From Flavobacterium psychrophilum (GTDB lineage Bacteria; Bacteroidota; Bacteroidia; Flavobacteriales; Flavobacteriaceae), in contig QFQM01000031.1 of the NCBI GenBank assembly GCA_003243255.1, positions 1 through 33,228 on the forward strand: a stretch of 33,228 nt of DNA. Direction: 5' to 3'. The position numbers and the translations under genes are program-made. This document shows, piece by piece, positions 1 to 7,843 of this stretch. The stretch's first letter is position 1; every line of letters starts with the position of its first letter. The notes beneath the pieces were generated by a model. It was not told where the DNA came from and did no database searches. It worked only from the letters and a program-made list of their open reading frames with translations.

Positions 1-23
1 TATTTGTTCTGTAAATATGTAAT

Positions 24-1001
24 ATGACCCAATATAGAGTCAATAAATATAAAAAATCAGATTTTCATAAATGGAACGATTTTGTTGCAAAATCTAAAAA
101 CGGTACTTTTCTGTTCCATCGTGATTTTATGGAGTATCATAGCGATCGCTTTGAAGATTTTTCTTTGTTGGTTTTTGATGAAGATGAATTAATTGCCATA
201 TTGCCGGCTAACAAAAAAGATACTGTTCTCTATTCTCATGGAGGCCTTACCTATGGTGGATTGGTTTGCACCGAAAAAGCTAAACTTTCAGAAGTAATTA
301 TAGTTTTCAGGGCTATCCTTGAATTTTTACATAATAATGGTTTTGAAAGGTTTAATGTAAAGCTAACTCCCTCCATTTATCATAAATATCCAGCCGACGA
401 GTTGAGTTATGCTTTATTTTTAGCGAAGGCTAATCTTATCAGGAGAGATAGCCTTACTGTTATTGACATGCAGAATAAATTGTCATTTTCTAAATTAAGG
501 AAACGTACAATTAACAAAGGATTAAAGAATGGATATACTGTTAAGCAGGAGGATAATTTTGATGTTTTCTGGAATAAGGTTTTAATTCCAAATCTTAATA
601 TGAAGCACGATGCCAAACCGGTGCATACCGCTGAGGAAATAACCCTGTTGCGGCAAAAATTCCCCGACAATATTAAGCAATTCAATGTCTATTATAATGA
701 TAGTATTGTGGCCGGAACTACCGTTTTTGTAACCGATACTGTTGCTCATATGCAATATATATCGGGTATTGAGGAACATAACAATCTGGGTGCCCTTGAC
801 TTTTTATACGACTATTTAATAAACGAGGTTTTTGCTGATAAACGCTATTTTGACTTTGGAATCTCTAATGAGGAACAGGGTACAAAACTGAATGCAGGAC
901 TTACATTCTGGAAAGAAGGTTTTGGGGCACGTACAATCGTACAGGATTTTTATGAGGTGGAGACCGCTAATTTCAATTTACTGGATTCAGTACTGATTTA
1001 A
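24..1001 (+). CDS. FemAB/GNAT-like acyltransferase of a polysaccharide locus
   Basis: 325-residue soluble protein without a signal peptide. The C-terminal half resembles GNAT/FemAB-fold transferases: a segment near residues 255-300 (GALDFLYDYLINEVF, then YFDFGISNEEQG and GLTFWKEGFGA) is typical of the 'GNAT family/FemAB-like' proteins found in O-antigen and capsule clusters. Such proteins are thought to move an acyl or aminoacyl group onto an amino sugar, so the substrate here is inferred. The ATG at 24 is preceded by another ATG that is stopped at once, so 24 is the likely start. The flippase gene follows after 10 bases, which suggests cotranscription. In comparable loci this gene pair sits behind an FdtB-type aminotransferase, which would lie left of the window. 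The family is fairly sure; the acceptor is unknown. Confidence 0.7.
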   Translation: MTQYRVNKYKKSDFHKWNDFVAKSKNGTFLFHRDFMEYHSDRFEDFSLLVFDEDELIAILPANKKDTVLYSHGGLTYGGLVCTEKAKLSEVIIVFRAILEFLHNNGFERFNVKLTPSIYHKYPADELSYALFLAKANLIRRDSLTVIDMQNKLSFSKLRKRTINKGLKNGYTVKQEDNFDVFWNKVLIPNLNMKHDAKPVHTAEEITLLRQKFPDNIKQFNVYYNDSIVAGTTVFVTDTVAHMQYISGIEEHNNLGALDFLYDYLINEVFADKRYFDFGISNEEQGTKLNAGLTFWKEGFGARTIVQDFYEVETANFNLLDSVLI

Positions 1002-1011
1002 TTTATATTAT

Positions 1012-2298
1012 TTGAAAAACCTTTTCGAAATATTAAAAAAACCTATTGTACAAGTCTCTTCGCTTAATGCCGTAAGCGTTGTGATCAGAATATTCGGGGG
1101 GCTGATTGTAGCTAAAGCCATTGCAGCCTATGTAGGAGCTGCGGGATTAGCTGTTGTAGAGAATATGCGTAAGTTTTTGACACCTGTTGAGTCATTCGCG
1201 ACAGTAGGAATGCAAAACGGTATCATTAAATATGTTGCCGAAAATCAAAAAAAAGAAAAGCAACTTTACTCAGTGCTTGCTACAGTATTTTTAAGCATAT
1301 TTATAGTAGTAATTTGTTTCAGCCTTTTACTGTTTTTATTATCAGGTTATTGCAGTGAATGGATTTTCAGGGATTACGAGCAATATGCCTGGGTGTTTAA
1401 GGTATTGGCCTTTTCTTTGCCCTGGTATGCGGGTAGCCTTATATTTATTGCTATATTAAATGGATTTGGAGATTATAAGAAAGTTATAAGGCTCAATATC
1501 AGTGGAAATATAACAGGAGTGCTGCTTTCTGTATTCCTGATGTGGAAGTTTCAGACAAGCGGTGCTTTATTAGGGCTTATTTTATTTCAGGCCGTCTTCT
1601 TTATTTTTACTTTTTATGTAATCTGGCAAAGATTTAACGGATTCCCCTTTTTAAGTCTTAAATATTTTGATAAAGCAATCCTTAAAGGTTTGCTTTCGTA
1701 TAGCTTTATGAGCTTGTTTTCGGCAGTTTTATTGCCCGTGGTTGCCATTACTATCAATAACAAGCTAATAGATGATTTTAGTTTTGAAACAGCAGGACTG
1801 TGGTCGGCTATGAACAGGTTGTCTTCATTCTACATGATGTTTGCCAGTACCATGCTTACCGTATATTTTTTGCCAAAATTATCGGTTGCATCTACTATTA
1901 GTGAGACAAAACATGTTTTTGCCAGTTACTATAAAAGCATGTTGCCTTTATTTGCGATTGGTTTGGCAATACTTTACTTTTTAAGGGAATTTGTGGTACT
2001 GTTTATTTTTAAAGAGGAATTTTTACCCATGACAGAACTGTTTCTATGGCAACTGTTGGGCGATTTTTTTAAAGTTGGGTCACTAATACTGGGTTACCAG
2101 TTCTTTGCTAAAAAATTAACAACGGCTTTTGTCGTAACTGAAACTATTTCGTCATTAATACTTCTTGCTTCAAGTATGTTCCTGATTACAGGATTTGGGG
2201 TTAAAGGAGCCGTTATGGGGCATGCATTTACTTATCTGATATATTGGATAATTTTAGTGGTTTATTTTAGAAAGATGTTGATTAAATTAGAGAAATAG
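1012..2298 (+). CDS. Wzx-type O-antigen/polysaccharide flippase
   Basis: 428-residue integral membrane protein with about 12 hydrophobic segments along its whole length. It resembles the polysaccharide transporter (MATE/MOP superfamily) branch called O-antigen translocase. The opening pattern (hydrophobic helix with SVVIRIFGGLIVAK, then AAYVGAAGLAVVE) and the middle VAITINNKLIDDFSFETAGLWSAMNRLS fragment are characteristic of this group. It would flip lipid-linked repeat units across the inner membrane. The start is TTG at 1012, only 10 bases after the upstream stop; no in-frame ATG precedes the first conserved helix. No clear terminator follows; the spacer to 2524 is AT-rich. Confidence 0.85.
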   Translation: MKNLFEILKKPIVQVSSLNAVSVVIRIFGGLIVAKAIAAYVGAAGLAVVENMRKFLTPVESFATVGMQNGIIKYVAENQKKEKQLYSVLATVFLSIFIVVICFSLLLFLLSGYCSEWIFRDYEQYAWVFKVLAFSLPWYAGSLIFIAILNGFGDYKKVIRLNISGNITGVLLSVFLMWKFQTSGALLGLILFQAVFFIFTFYVIWQRFNGFPFLSLKYFDKAILKGLLSYSFMSLFSAVLLPVVAITINNKLIDDFSFETAGLWSAMNRLSSFYMMFASTMLTVYFLPKLSVASTISETKHVFASYYKSMLPLFAIGLAILYFLREFVVLFIFKEEFLPMTELFLWQLLGDFFKVGSLILGYQFFAKKLTTAFVVTETISSLILLASSMFLITGFGVKGAVMGHAFTYLIYWIILVVYFRKMLIKLEK

Positions 2299-2524
2299 AA
2301 TAGCAAAATTGCATTTCATCGGCTTTTTTTGCATACTTATTTTAGTAGTATTTTAACTTATTTGTTTAAGTACTTAAGATTGTGCCTTTATTTTATGATA
2401 CTGATGTCACGTATATTTAAATGATAAATATTTATTTTTAAATTTAACATTTAAATTCTTAATAAAAATATAAAATAAGTGTTTTGAAAAGTACATTTGA
2501 AGTATAACTTTAAAATTACTTTTT
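2299..2524. other. AT-rich intergenic spacer
   Basis: 226 bases between the flippase and the secreted coiled-coil gene. It is very AT-rich, with runs of A and T and a small palindrome AAGTACTT near 2366. No gene, no convincing hairpin terminator and no RNA gene is visible. A -7-like box lies at its right end (separate entry). Confidence 0.5.
2492..2499 (+). promoter_or_regulatory. Possible -7 box for the secreted protein pair
   Basis: TACATTTG fits the Bacteroidetes -7 consensus TAnnTTTG and lies 25 bases before the ATG at 2525. No TTG at the usual -33 distance was found, so this is a partial match. Confidence 0.4.
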
Positions 2525-3484
2525 ATGAAAAAAATTATTTTGCCGGTATTATTATTGGCAGGGATTACAGCTGTAAAGGCACAAAACATTTACAACACAG
2601 ACGGAAGTCTAACAGCCAACAGGACTCTTACCTTAGGGAGTTACAGTCTAGCGTTTAAACCAACTTCAACTACTAACGGTTTGTTTTTAGCATCTTCAGG
2701 AAATGTGGGTATCAATACTACTACACCTACACAAAAATTAGATGTTAACGGTAATATTCAGGGTGTTCAGGGATATTTTACAAATGCAGTAGGAAATCAG
2801 ACATTTTTAGACAATGCTGATAGGGTAAACAAATCGCTGGTATTAAATGCGGGTTATAAATGTTCTCCTGTTTCTAATGCAAGGACCTTTATTTATATGG
2901 ATATGCCGATGTCACAATTTGATGCTGCACCTACTATTTGGTTTGGACTAACGAACCGCAATGATATGTCAAGGTTTAGATTTTATGCTGTACAGGATGG
3001 TAAATCTGCTCTTATACTTTATGATAAAAATCAGACATCAAATTTTATTTTTACAGAGGATAGTAATAATAATAACCATTTTGCTATGCCTAAAGAGAAC
3101 TCATATGTATCTATTGGCTCAAGTAATTATGGTGATCCGGCAACGGGAGAATTATATAAACTATCTGTGAATGGAAGCGTAAGAGCAGACAGGGTTAAGG
3201 TATATAACACCTGGGCAGATTATGTTTTCGAAGACTCTTATAAATTGCCAACATTAGAAGAGGTTGAAAAACACATTAAAGAAAAAGGTCATCTTATTGA
3301 TATTCCTTCAGCAAAAGAAGTTGAGGTAAAAGGGATAGATTTAGGAGATATGAACAGACTTTTAATGCAAAAAGTTGAAGAACTAACGCTTTATATGATC
3401 GAACAAAACAAAGTGAACGATAAACAAGCTGAAGTAATAGAGCTGCTTGAAAAGAAAATTGAGCGATTAGAAAAAGGAAACTAA
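2525..3484 (+). CDS. Secreted tail-fibre-like protein with C-terminal coiled coil
   Basis: 319 residues. Residues 1-19 form a Sec signal peptide (charged MKK, hydrophobic core, then KAQ before NIYNTDG). A low-complexity Ser/Thr/Asn-rich part follows, with the phrase NVGINTTTPTQKLDVNG near residue 65 that recurs in Bacteroidetes proteins annotated as tail-fibre-like. The last ~90 residues include LPTLEEVEKHIKEKGHL and a heptad-like helix ending in VIELLEKKIERLEK, a likely trimerising coiled coil. There are no phage genes around it, so a secreted structural or surface protein is more likely than a phage part. The next gene starts after 7-22 bases, so the two are probably cotranscribed. Function unknown. 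Confidence 0.7.
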   Translation: MKKIILPVLLLAGITAVKAQNIYNTDGSLTANRTLTLGSYSLAFKPTSTTNGLFLASSGNVGINTTTPTQKLDVNGNIQGVQGYFTNAVGNQTFLDNADRVNKSLVLNAGYKCSPVSNARTFIYMDMPMSQFDAAPTIWFGLTNRNDMSRFRFYAVQDGKSALILYDKNQTSNFIFTEDSNNNNHFAMPKENSYVSIGSSNYGDPATGELYKLSVNGSVRADRVKVYNTWADYVFEDSYKLPTLEEVEKHIKEKGHLIDIPSAKEVEVKGIDLGDMNRLLMQKVEELTLYMIEQNKVNDKQAEVIELLEKKIERLEKGN

Positions 3485-3506
3485 GTATAAGTTGATAAAT
3501 AGAAAT

Positions 3507-5120
3507 ATGAAAAACTTATATTTAATGGTATTCCTGCTTATTTGTGGGTTTACCGGTTTTGGGCAAAATGAAAATAATCACTGGAGGATTGGAGGACTAG
3601 ATTTTGATTTTTCAACAAATCCAAATACTGTTTCAACAGTTTCGAATCAGGTATATTATACAAATCCCAGCGGAGCCAGTATTAGTGATTCTTTTGGTAA
3701 TTTTAAATTCAAATTTGATGATAATGACTGCGGTTGTGGTACCTTTCCATCATATCAATATTCAGTTATAGTACCCCATCCGGGTAATGCTAATAAATAT
3801 TTTGTTATATGGACTTCATATTCACCAACAATTGGAACTAGAGCACCCAAAGTATATAGTTATTATCACTATGGTATCCTTGATTTTAGTAATAATGTTT
3901 CAGGGGAATTTATTGAATACGGTGATTTGACTGATTCTTCAGGCCAGCTTGTCAAAAATGAAGGAGATTTTAGGCCACTAACTGTTGCAAAGAATGCGGC
4001 AAATAATGGTTATTGGGTAATCGTTCAAAATGTCTATGATATTTTAAGTTTTAAGATTGATGCATCTGGAATTAACATCAATCAGCCAGTAAAAACAACT
4101 CTTTCTCCTGATATTTACTATGGATTTAATGCGGTATTTAGAGTAGTGCCAAATTATGCCAGTCCTGGCGGTTTTAAGATGTATGCTCTCCAGCCTAACA
4201 TCAGAATTTATAGTTTGGATTTTAATAATGCCACAGGTCAATTTACGAATTATCAGGTACTACCCGGAGATAATTTTGGGAGGTATTTTGAAATATCACC
4301 GGATAATCAAAAGTTATATTTTGTTGACGGATCAATTAAAGTAAAAGATTTAACGTCTTTGTCAACACCGGCTAGAGTATTATATGAATTTGCCAGCCCG
4401 ACCGTTGTGTCTAGTTATTTTTCTGGTATTCAGAAAGATAAATATGGTAATATGTTGGTTTCTTCTCAATACTCAAATTCTGATAGAAATAAATATATTC
4501 ATAAGATTGAAGATCCAAATTCATTTTTGAATTCTTCTGTTAAATTAAACCATATTTATCTTAATGGCAAAACCTATGTTCAATATTTGCCTCAATTGGT
4601 TGAATCTGTGCCTACATCTTGCTCAAATGAAAATATTACACTTAGTTCAACTGAGAATATTAATAGGACGTACAAAGTAGGGAATTCAATTACCACAAAT
4701 GGAAGTTTTGCAGTTAATAGTGGTATATCGACAATTCTTAAAGCAGATGATGTTATATATCTAGAGCCAAGCACCGATATAAACGCTGGGGCTTATTTTA
4801 TTGCAGAGATTGAAGACTGTACGAATGATAGTGATAGAATTGGGTTTTATCAAGATGAAAATTCACAAGTAATATTGCCAACTTCTGATATTCTTACAAT
4901 GTATCCTAATCCATCAACGGATATTACAACATTTGTCTTAAATGATGACATTATGAAAAGCATCTCGGTGTTTTCTTTAGACGGGCGCCAGATTTTCTCT
5001 AAAGATGTAATGACCAGATATTATGAGCTAGACGTTAGAGATTATCCTAATGGGATGTACATAGTGAATGTAGAGACCGAAAAAGGTGAAAGTTTAACGA
5101 AGAAGCTAATAAAGAATTAA
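3507..5120 (+). CDS. T9SS cargo protein with type A C-terminal sorting domain
   Basis: 537 residues from the ATG at 3507; an in-frame TTG at 3492 would add five residues before the signal peptide and is less likely. Residues 1-19 are a signal peptide (MKNLYLMVFLLICGFTGFG, then Q). The middle is a beta-rich region without a recognised enzyme motif; HPGNANKYFVIWTS and ISPDNQKLYFVDG suggest propeller-like repeats. The last ~75 residues match the T9SS type A sorting domain: YPNPS, then SVFSLDGRQIF, then YPNGMYIVNVET and a basic end with KKLIKN. This domain directs export across the outer membrane and removal or anchoring by the sortase-like machinery. Molecular function unknown. A strong terminator follows. 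Confidence 0.85.
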   Translation: MKNLYLMVFLLICGFTGFGQNENNHWRIGGLDFDFSTNPNTVSTVSNQVYYTNPSGASISDSFGNFKFKFDDNDCGCGTFPSYQYSVIVPHPGNANKYFVIWTSYSPTIGTRAPKVYSYYHYGILDFSNNVSGEFIEYGDLTDSSGQLVKNEGDFRPLTVAKNAANNGYWVIVQNVYDILSFKIDASGININQPVKTTLSPDIYYGFNAVFRVVPNYASPGGFKMYALQPNIRIYSLDFNNATGQFTNYQVLPGDNFGRYFEISPDNQKLYFVDGSIKVKDLTSLSTPARVLYEFASPTVVSSYFSGIQKDKYGNMLVSSQYSNSDRNKYIHKIEDPNSFLNSSVKLNHIYLNGKTYVQYLPQLVESVPTSCSNENITLSSTENINRTYKVGNSITTNGSFAVNSGISTILKADDVIYLEPSTDINAGAYFIAEIEDCTNDSDRIGFYQDENSQVILPTSDILTMYPNPSTDITTFVLNDDIMKSISVFSLDGRQIFSKDVMTRYYELDVRDYPNGMYIVNVETEKGESLTKKLIKN

Positions 5121-5126
5121 AACTTG

Positions 5127-5153
5127 AACTCCGGGCAATGCCCGGAGTTTTTT
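5127..5153 (+). terminator. Intrinsic terminator between convergent genes
   Basis: A perfect 10-bp stem (AACTCCGGGC at 5127-5136, GCCCGGAGTT at 5140-5149) with a 3-base loop, followed by T's. The T run covers the stop codon of the convergent gene ending at 5152. The same hairpin could serve the minus strand, though its U tract is poorer there. Confidence 0.9.
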
Positions 5154-6291
5154 ATTTGTTCCACACCTCTAAATACTTTTCGGCCACTTTTACATATTCA
5201 TGTTCCTTCTCTATAAAAGCTCGCGCGCGTTTGCCTATAGCTATAATCTCTTCAGGATTTTCGATAAGGTAGGATAGTTCATTTACCAGAGAATCGACAT
5301 CCGGCAATGCATTTACGGCAACCCTTTCAGTTAGGTTATAATGTTGCATAAATTCCTGTTCGGCACCGGTAAATACAACTTTGCCCTGGGCCATGGCTTC
5401 AAGCGCATTGTAACCCTGATCGTATGAAAATGTCTGATCAAGCAAGATATGGCACTTGTTATACAATGTAACATAAGTGCTGTATGGTACAGACCTTGTT
5501 GTAATTATTTCTACCCCGTCTTTATACTTTTCTGAGATAATTTCTAGTGCTTTTTCAAATAGGTAATTTCCTTTTTTGTAATAATTCACATTATTGATAC
5601 CATGAAAAATTACAATTTGAGATATAACAGGTGAAGGCACCTCAATCACTTTGAGCTTTTCGGTATTTATTGGGTAGGGAATAAGTCCGGCAAATTTTGG
5701 ATGCCCCTCCAGCGGAATGGAGTAGTCCATATCACCGGCTATTACGGCAGTTATATTTTTATAGACAAAATCATGCAGCTTTTTAAAGGATTTTGTAGCA
5801 TAAAACAGTGTGTATTTACAGTGTGTTGCATCCGGATTTGTTTCACAGGTAGTGAGTACAGAGTACCTGAACTTGCCTTCAAGCATGTGCTGTACACACA
5901 TGTAGTCGTCTCCACAGGAAGATAGAAAAGTCTTTTTGTTATGTTTGAAAATATAGCCTAGGATTTTGGCCTCCAGTTTTAGCGTGCTGGGTATAGGGTA
6001 TTCGTTTATAAGTTGTACAACATCAAATCCAGAAAATTGTTTGCGTTTCAGATAAAAACGTAGTGCAATTTCAAGATGGGCAATATCGTGTTTGAAAATC
6101 CTGAAAATGCCCTGACGAATTTTATTTAGAATATAATTGTCTTTAAATAAATGCGCATATAAGAAAATATCTGCGGGATAATTTTTAAAGTCATTGTCAC
6201 TAACTAATGTCACTTCATGTCCTAGCTTAATTAATCCTTCTTTGAGGGAATTATGGAATCTGCTATATTCCCCTAAAAGTAATATTTTCAT
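5152..6291 (-). CDS. GT-B fold glycosyltransferase
   Basis: 379 residues, soluble. It starts with the Rossmann-like MKILLLGEYSRFHNSL segment (acceptor domain, GLIKLGHEVTLVSD), and the C-terminal half carries NALEAMAQGKVVFTG (about residues 295-309), the donor-binding E-x-M region of GT4-like enzymes. It would transfer a sugar from a nucleotide donor to a lipid-linked or surface glycan. Donor and acceptor cannot be read from the sequence. It is transcribed divergently from the GT4 gene at 6332 across a 40-base gap with facing -7 boxes, and ends in the shared terminator at 5127-5153. Confidence 0.8.
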   Translation of the reverse strand: MKILLLGEYSRFHNSLKEGLIKLGHEVTLVSDNDFKNYPADIFLYAHLFKDNYILNKIRQGIFRIFKHDIAHLEIALRFYLKRKQFSGFDVVQLINEYPIPSTLKLEAKILGYIFKHNKKTFLSSCGDDYMCVQHMLEGKFRYSVLTTCETNPDATHCKYTLFYATKSFKKLHDFVYKNITAVIAGDMDYSIPLEGHPKFAGLIPYPINTEKLKVIEVPSPVISQIVIFHGINNVNYYKKGNYLFEKALEIISEKYKDGVEIITTRSVPYSTYVTLYNKCHILLDQTFSYDQGYNALEAMAQGKVVFTGAEQEFMQHYNLTERVAVNALPDVDSLVNELSYLIENPEEIIAIGKRARAFIEKEHEYVKVAEKYLEVWNK

Positions 6292-6301
6292 AAGAATTAT
6301 T

Positions 6302-6309
6302 TATATTTG
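6302..6309 (+). promoter_or_regulatory. -7 box for the GT4/fdtA operon
   Basis: TATATTTG is a perfect match to TAnnTTTG, 22 bases before the ATG at 6332. The -33 region would fall inside the start of the divergent gene; no exact TTG is seen there. Confidence 0.6.
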
Positions 6310-6319
6310 ACGAAAGTAA

Positions 6320-6327
6320 CAAATATA
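6320..6327 (-). promoter_or_regulatory. -7 box for the divergent GT-B gene
   Basis: CAAATATA on the plus strand reads TATATTTG on the minus strand, 28 bases before the minus-strand ATG at 6291. Together with 6302-6309 it forms an inverted repeat with a 10-base spacer, so the two promoters face each other. Confidence 0.6.
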
Positions 6328-6331
6328 GTTC

Positions 6332-7432
6332 ATGCAGCAAGTTTCGAAAAAAAAAATCTGCCTTATAGGAGATTCGTTATCTGAAGGAGGTGCTGAACGT
6401 GTTATGGCTGATCTTTCGAATTATTTTTTTTCCAGGGGCATTGATGTACATAATGTAATTGTCCAGGACAAAATTACTTATCCCTATTCGGGAAAACTTC
6501 TAAATCTGGGGTTGTATAAAAAACCTGGTCCTGTAAATAAGATAAAACGTTTCTTAAAGCTGAGAAGCTATCTTAAAAATCAAGATTTTGATTTTGTGAT
6601 TGATTTTAGGTTTAAGAACAGTTACCTTCAGGAATGGGTTACCAATGAACTTCTGTATAAAAAGAAAAAAATTGTTTTTACAATTCATAGCTCAATTTTA
6701 AAATATTACATCCCTAATAACCCGTTTTTGGCACTGTTCATTTTCAGAAAAGCCTATGGAATTGTGACTGTAGCAGACAGAATTAAATATGAAGTAGATA
6801 AATTAGGGTTGTCTGAAAATGTAAAGCGTATATATAATCCGGTTATCATTGAAAATATACATTCGCTAATGAATGAGGGACACGTTCCTGACTACAAATA
6901 TGTACTTGCGGCAGGCAGTATGAACGGGAACCTAAAACAATTTGATAAGCTTATAAATACTTATGCGGAGTCTAACTTACCCGTTAAAAGAATTAAACTT
7001 GTGATTCTTGGGGATGGAAAATTAAAAGAGAATTACGTTCAGCTGGCAAATGATATGGGGTTAGGAGAAATGGTTGTTTTTCCGGGATTTAAAAACAATC
7101 CTTTTGTGTACATGAAAAATGCCTTGTTTTTTATATTGAGCAGCAGTAAGGAAGGTTTGGGGATGGTGCTTATAGAGTCTCTTGCTTGTGGAACGCCTGT
7201 AATTTCCTTTGATTGCGATGCAGGACCATCAGAAATAATTCAGCATGGACTAAATGGTCTGTTGGTAGCAGATCAGGATTTTGATGAATTAAAAAAAGGA
7301 ATGAATACATTAGCTGAAGACGAAAACCTGTATACAACCTGTAAACAGAACGCGACAGCCAGTGTACATAAATTTTCTATTGAAAACATAGGGCAAAATT
7401 GGCTTGAATTTCTTAAAATTGAAGTGAAATAG
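6332..7432 (+). CDS. Glycosyltransferase family 4
   Basis: 366 residues, soluble GT-B enzyme. Near the N-terminus ICLIGDSLSEGGAERVM (residues 9-25) is the GGAER acceptor-side motif usual in GT4. The donor site has E274-GLGMVLI-E282, the E-x7-E motif, followed by CGTPVISFDCDAGPSEII, which binds and positions the nucleotide-sugar. Likely role: adding a hexose or related sugar to a surface glycan repeat unit. The stop is 6 bases before the fdtA-like gene, so both form an operon read from the promoter at 6302. The family is sure; sugar specificity is unknown. Confidence 0.9.
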   Translation: MQQVSKKKICLIGDSLSEGGAERVMADLSNYFFSRGIDVHNVIVQDKITYPYSGKLLNLGLYKKPGPVNKIKRFLKLRSYLKNQDFDFVIDFRFKNSYLQEWVTNELLYKKKKIVFTIHSSILKYYIPNNPFLALFIFRKAYGIVTVADRIKYEVDKLGLSENVKRIYNPVIIENIHSLMNEGHVPDYKYVLAAGSMNGNLKQFDKLINTYAESNLPVKRIKLVILGDGKLKENYVQLANDMGLGEMVVFPGFKNNPFVYMKNALFFILSSSKEGLGMVLIESLACGTPVISFDCDAGPSEIIQHGLNGLLVADQDFDELKKGMNTLAEDENLYTTCKQNATASVHKFSIENIGQNWLEFLKIEVK

Positions 7433-7438
7433 ATATCC

Positions 7439-7843
7439 ATGAAAATACAGATAATTGATATACCAAAAATAGTAAATGCCCAGGGTAATATAGGTGTGAT
7501 AGAAAATGATGTAATACCGTTTGACATTAAGCGTGTATACTATTTATATGATGTGCCGAGCTCAGCTAAGAGGGGAGGGCACGCACACAGAAATCTTCAG
7601 CAACTATTGGTACCCTTATCGGGGAGTTTTGACGTGATTCTTAAAGATGGCAATGAACAAGTCACAATCACCCTCAATAAACCGGATAAAGGACTTTTAA
7701 TAAATAACAATATCTGGAGGGAGCTGGAAAATTTCTCTTCAGGGGCGGTATGTATGGTATTGGCTTCAGGAGTTTATGATGAACAAGATTACATTAGAAA
7801 CTACCGTGAATTTCTTTCTTATGTAAAAACTAATAAGAAGTAG
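7439..7843 (+). CDS. fdtA: FdtA/QdtA-type dTDP-sugar 3,4-ketoisomerase (WxcM-like cupin)
   Basis: 134 residues, the usual length of the single-domain cupin family. RVYYLYDVP (32-40) and RGGHAHR (45-51) contain Tyr37, His48 and His50; in this family the HxH pair and the tyrosine line the active site. The family converts dTDP-4-keto-6-deoxyglucose to a 3-keto isomer, which an aminotransferase (FdtB type) and an acetyltransferase (FdtC type) turn into acetamido sugars such as Fuc3NAc or Qui3NAc. Neither partner is in the window. FdtA and QdtA differ in product stereochemistry and I cannot separate them by eye. Its 3' end overlaps the convergent GT2 gene by 14 bases. Confidence 0.85.
   Translation: MKIQIIDIPKIVNAQGNIGVIENDVIPFDIKRVYYLYDVPSSAKRGGHAHRNLQQLLVPLSGSFDVILKDGNEQVTITLNKPDKGLLINNNIWRELENFSSGAVCMVLASGVYDEQDYIRNYREFLSYVKTNKK

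Noticed and set aside
2407..2589. Minus-strand 60-residue ORF in an AT-rich spacer
   Set aside because: It overlaps the signal-peptide region of the secreted protein gene and has no recognisable features.
2525..3484. Prophage, because of the tail-fibre-like protein
   Set aside because: It has a Sec signal peptide, and no integrase, capsid, portal or lysis gene is nearby.
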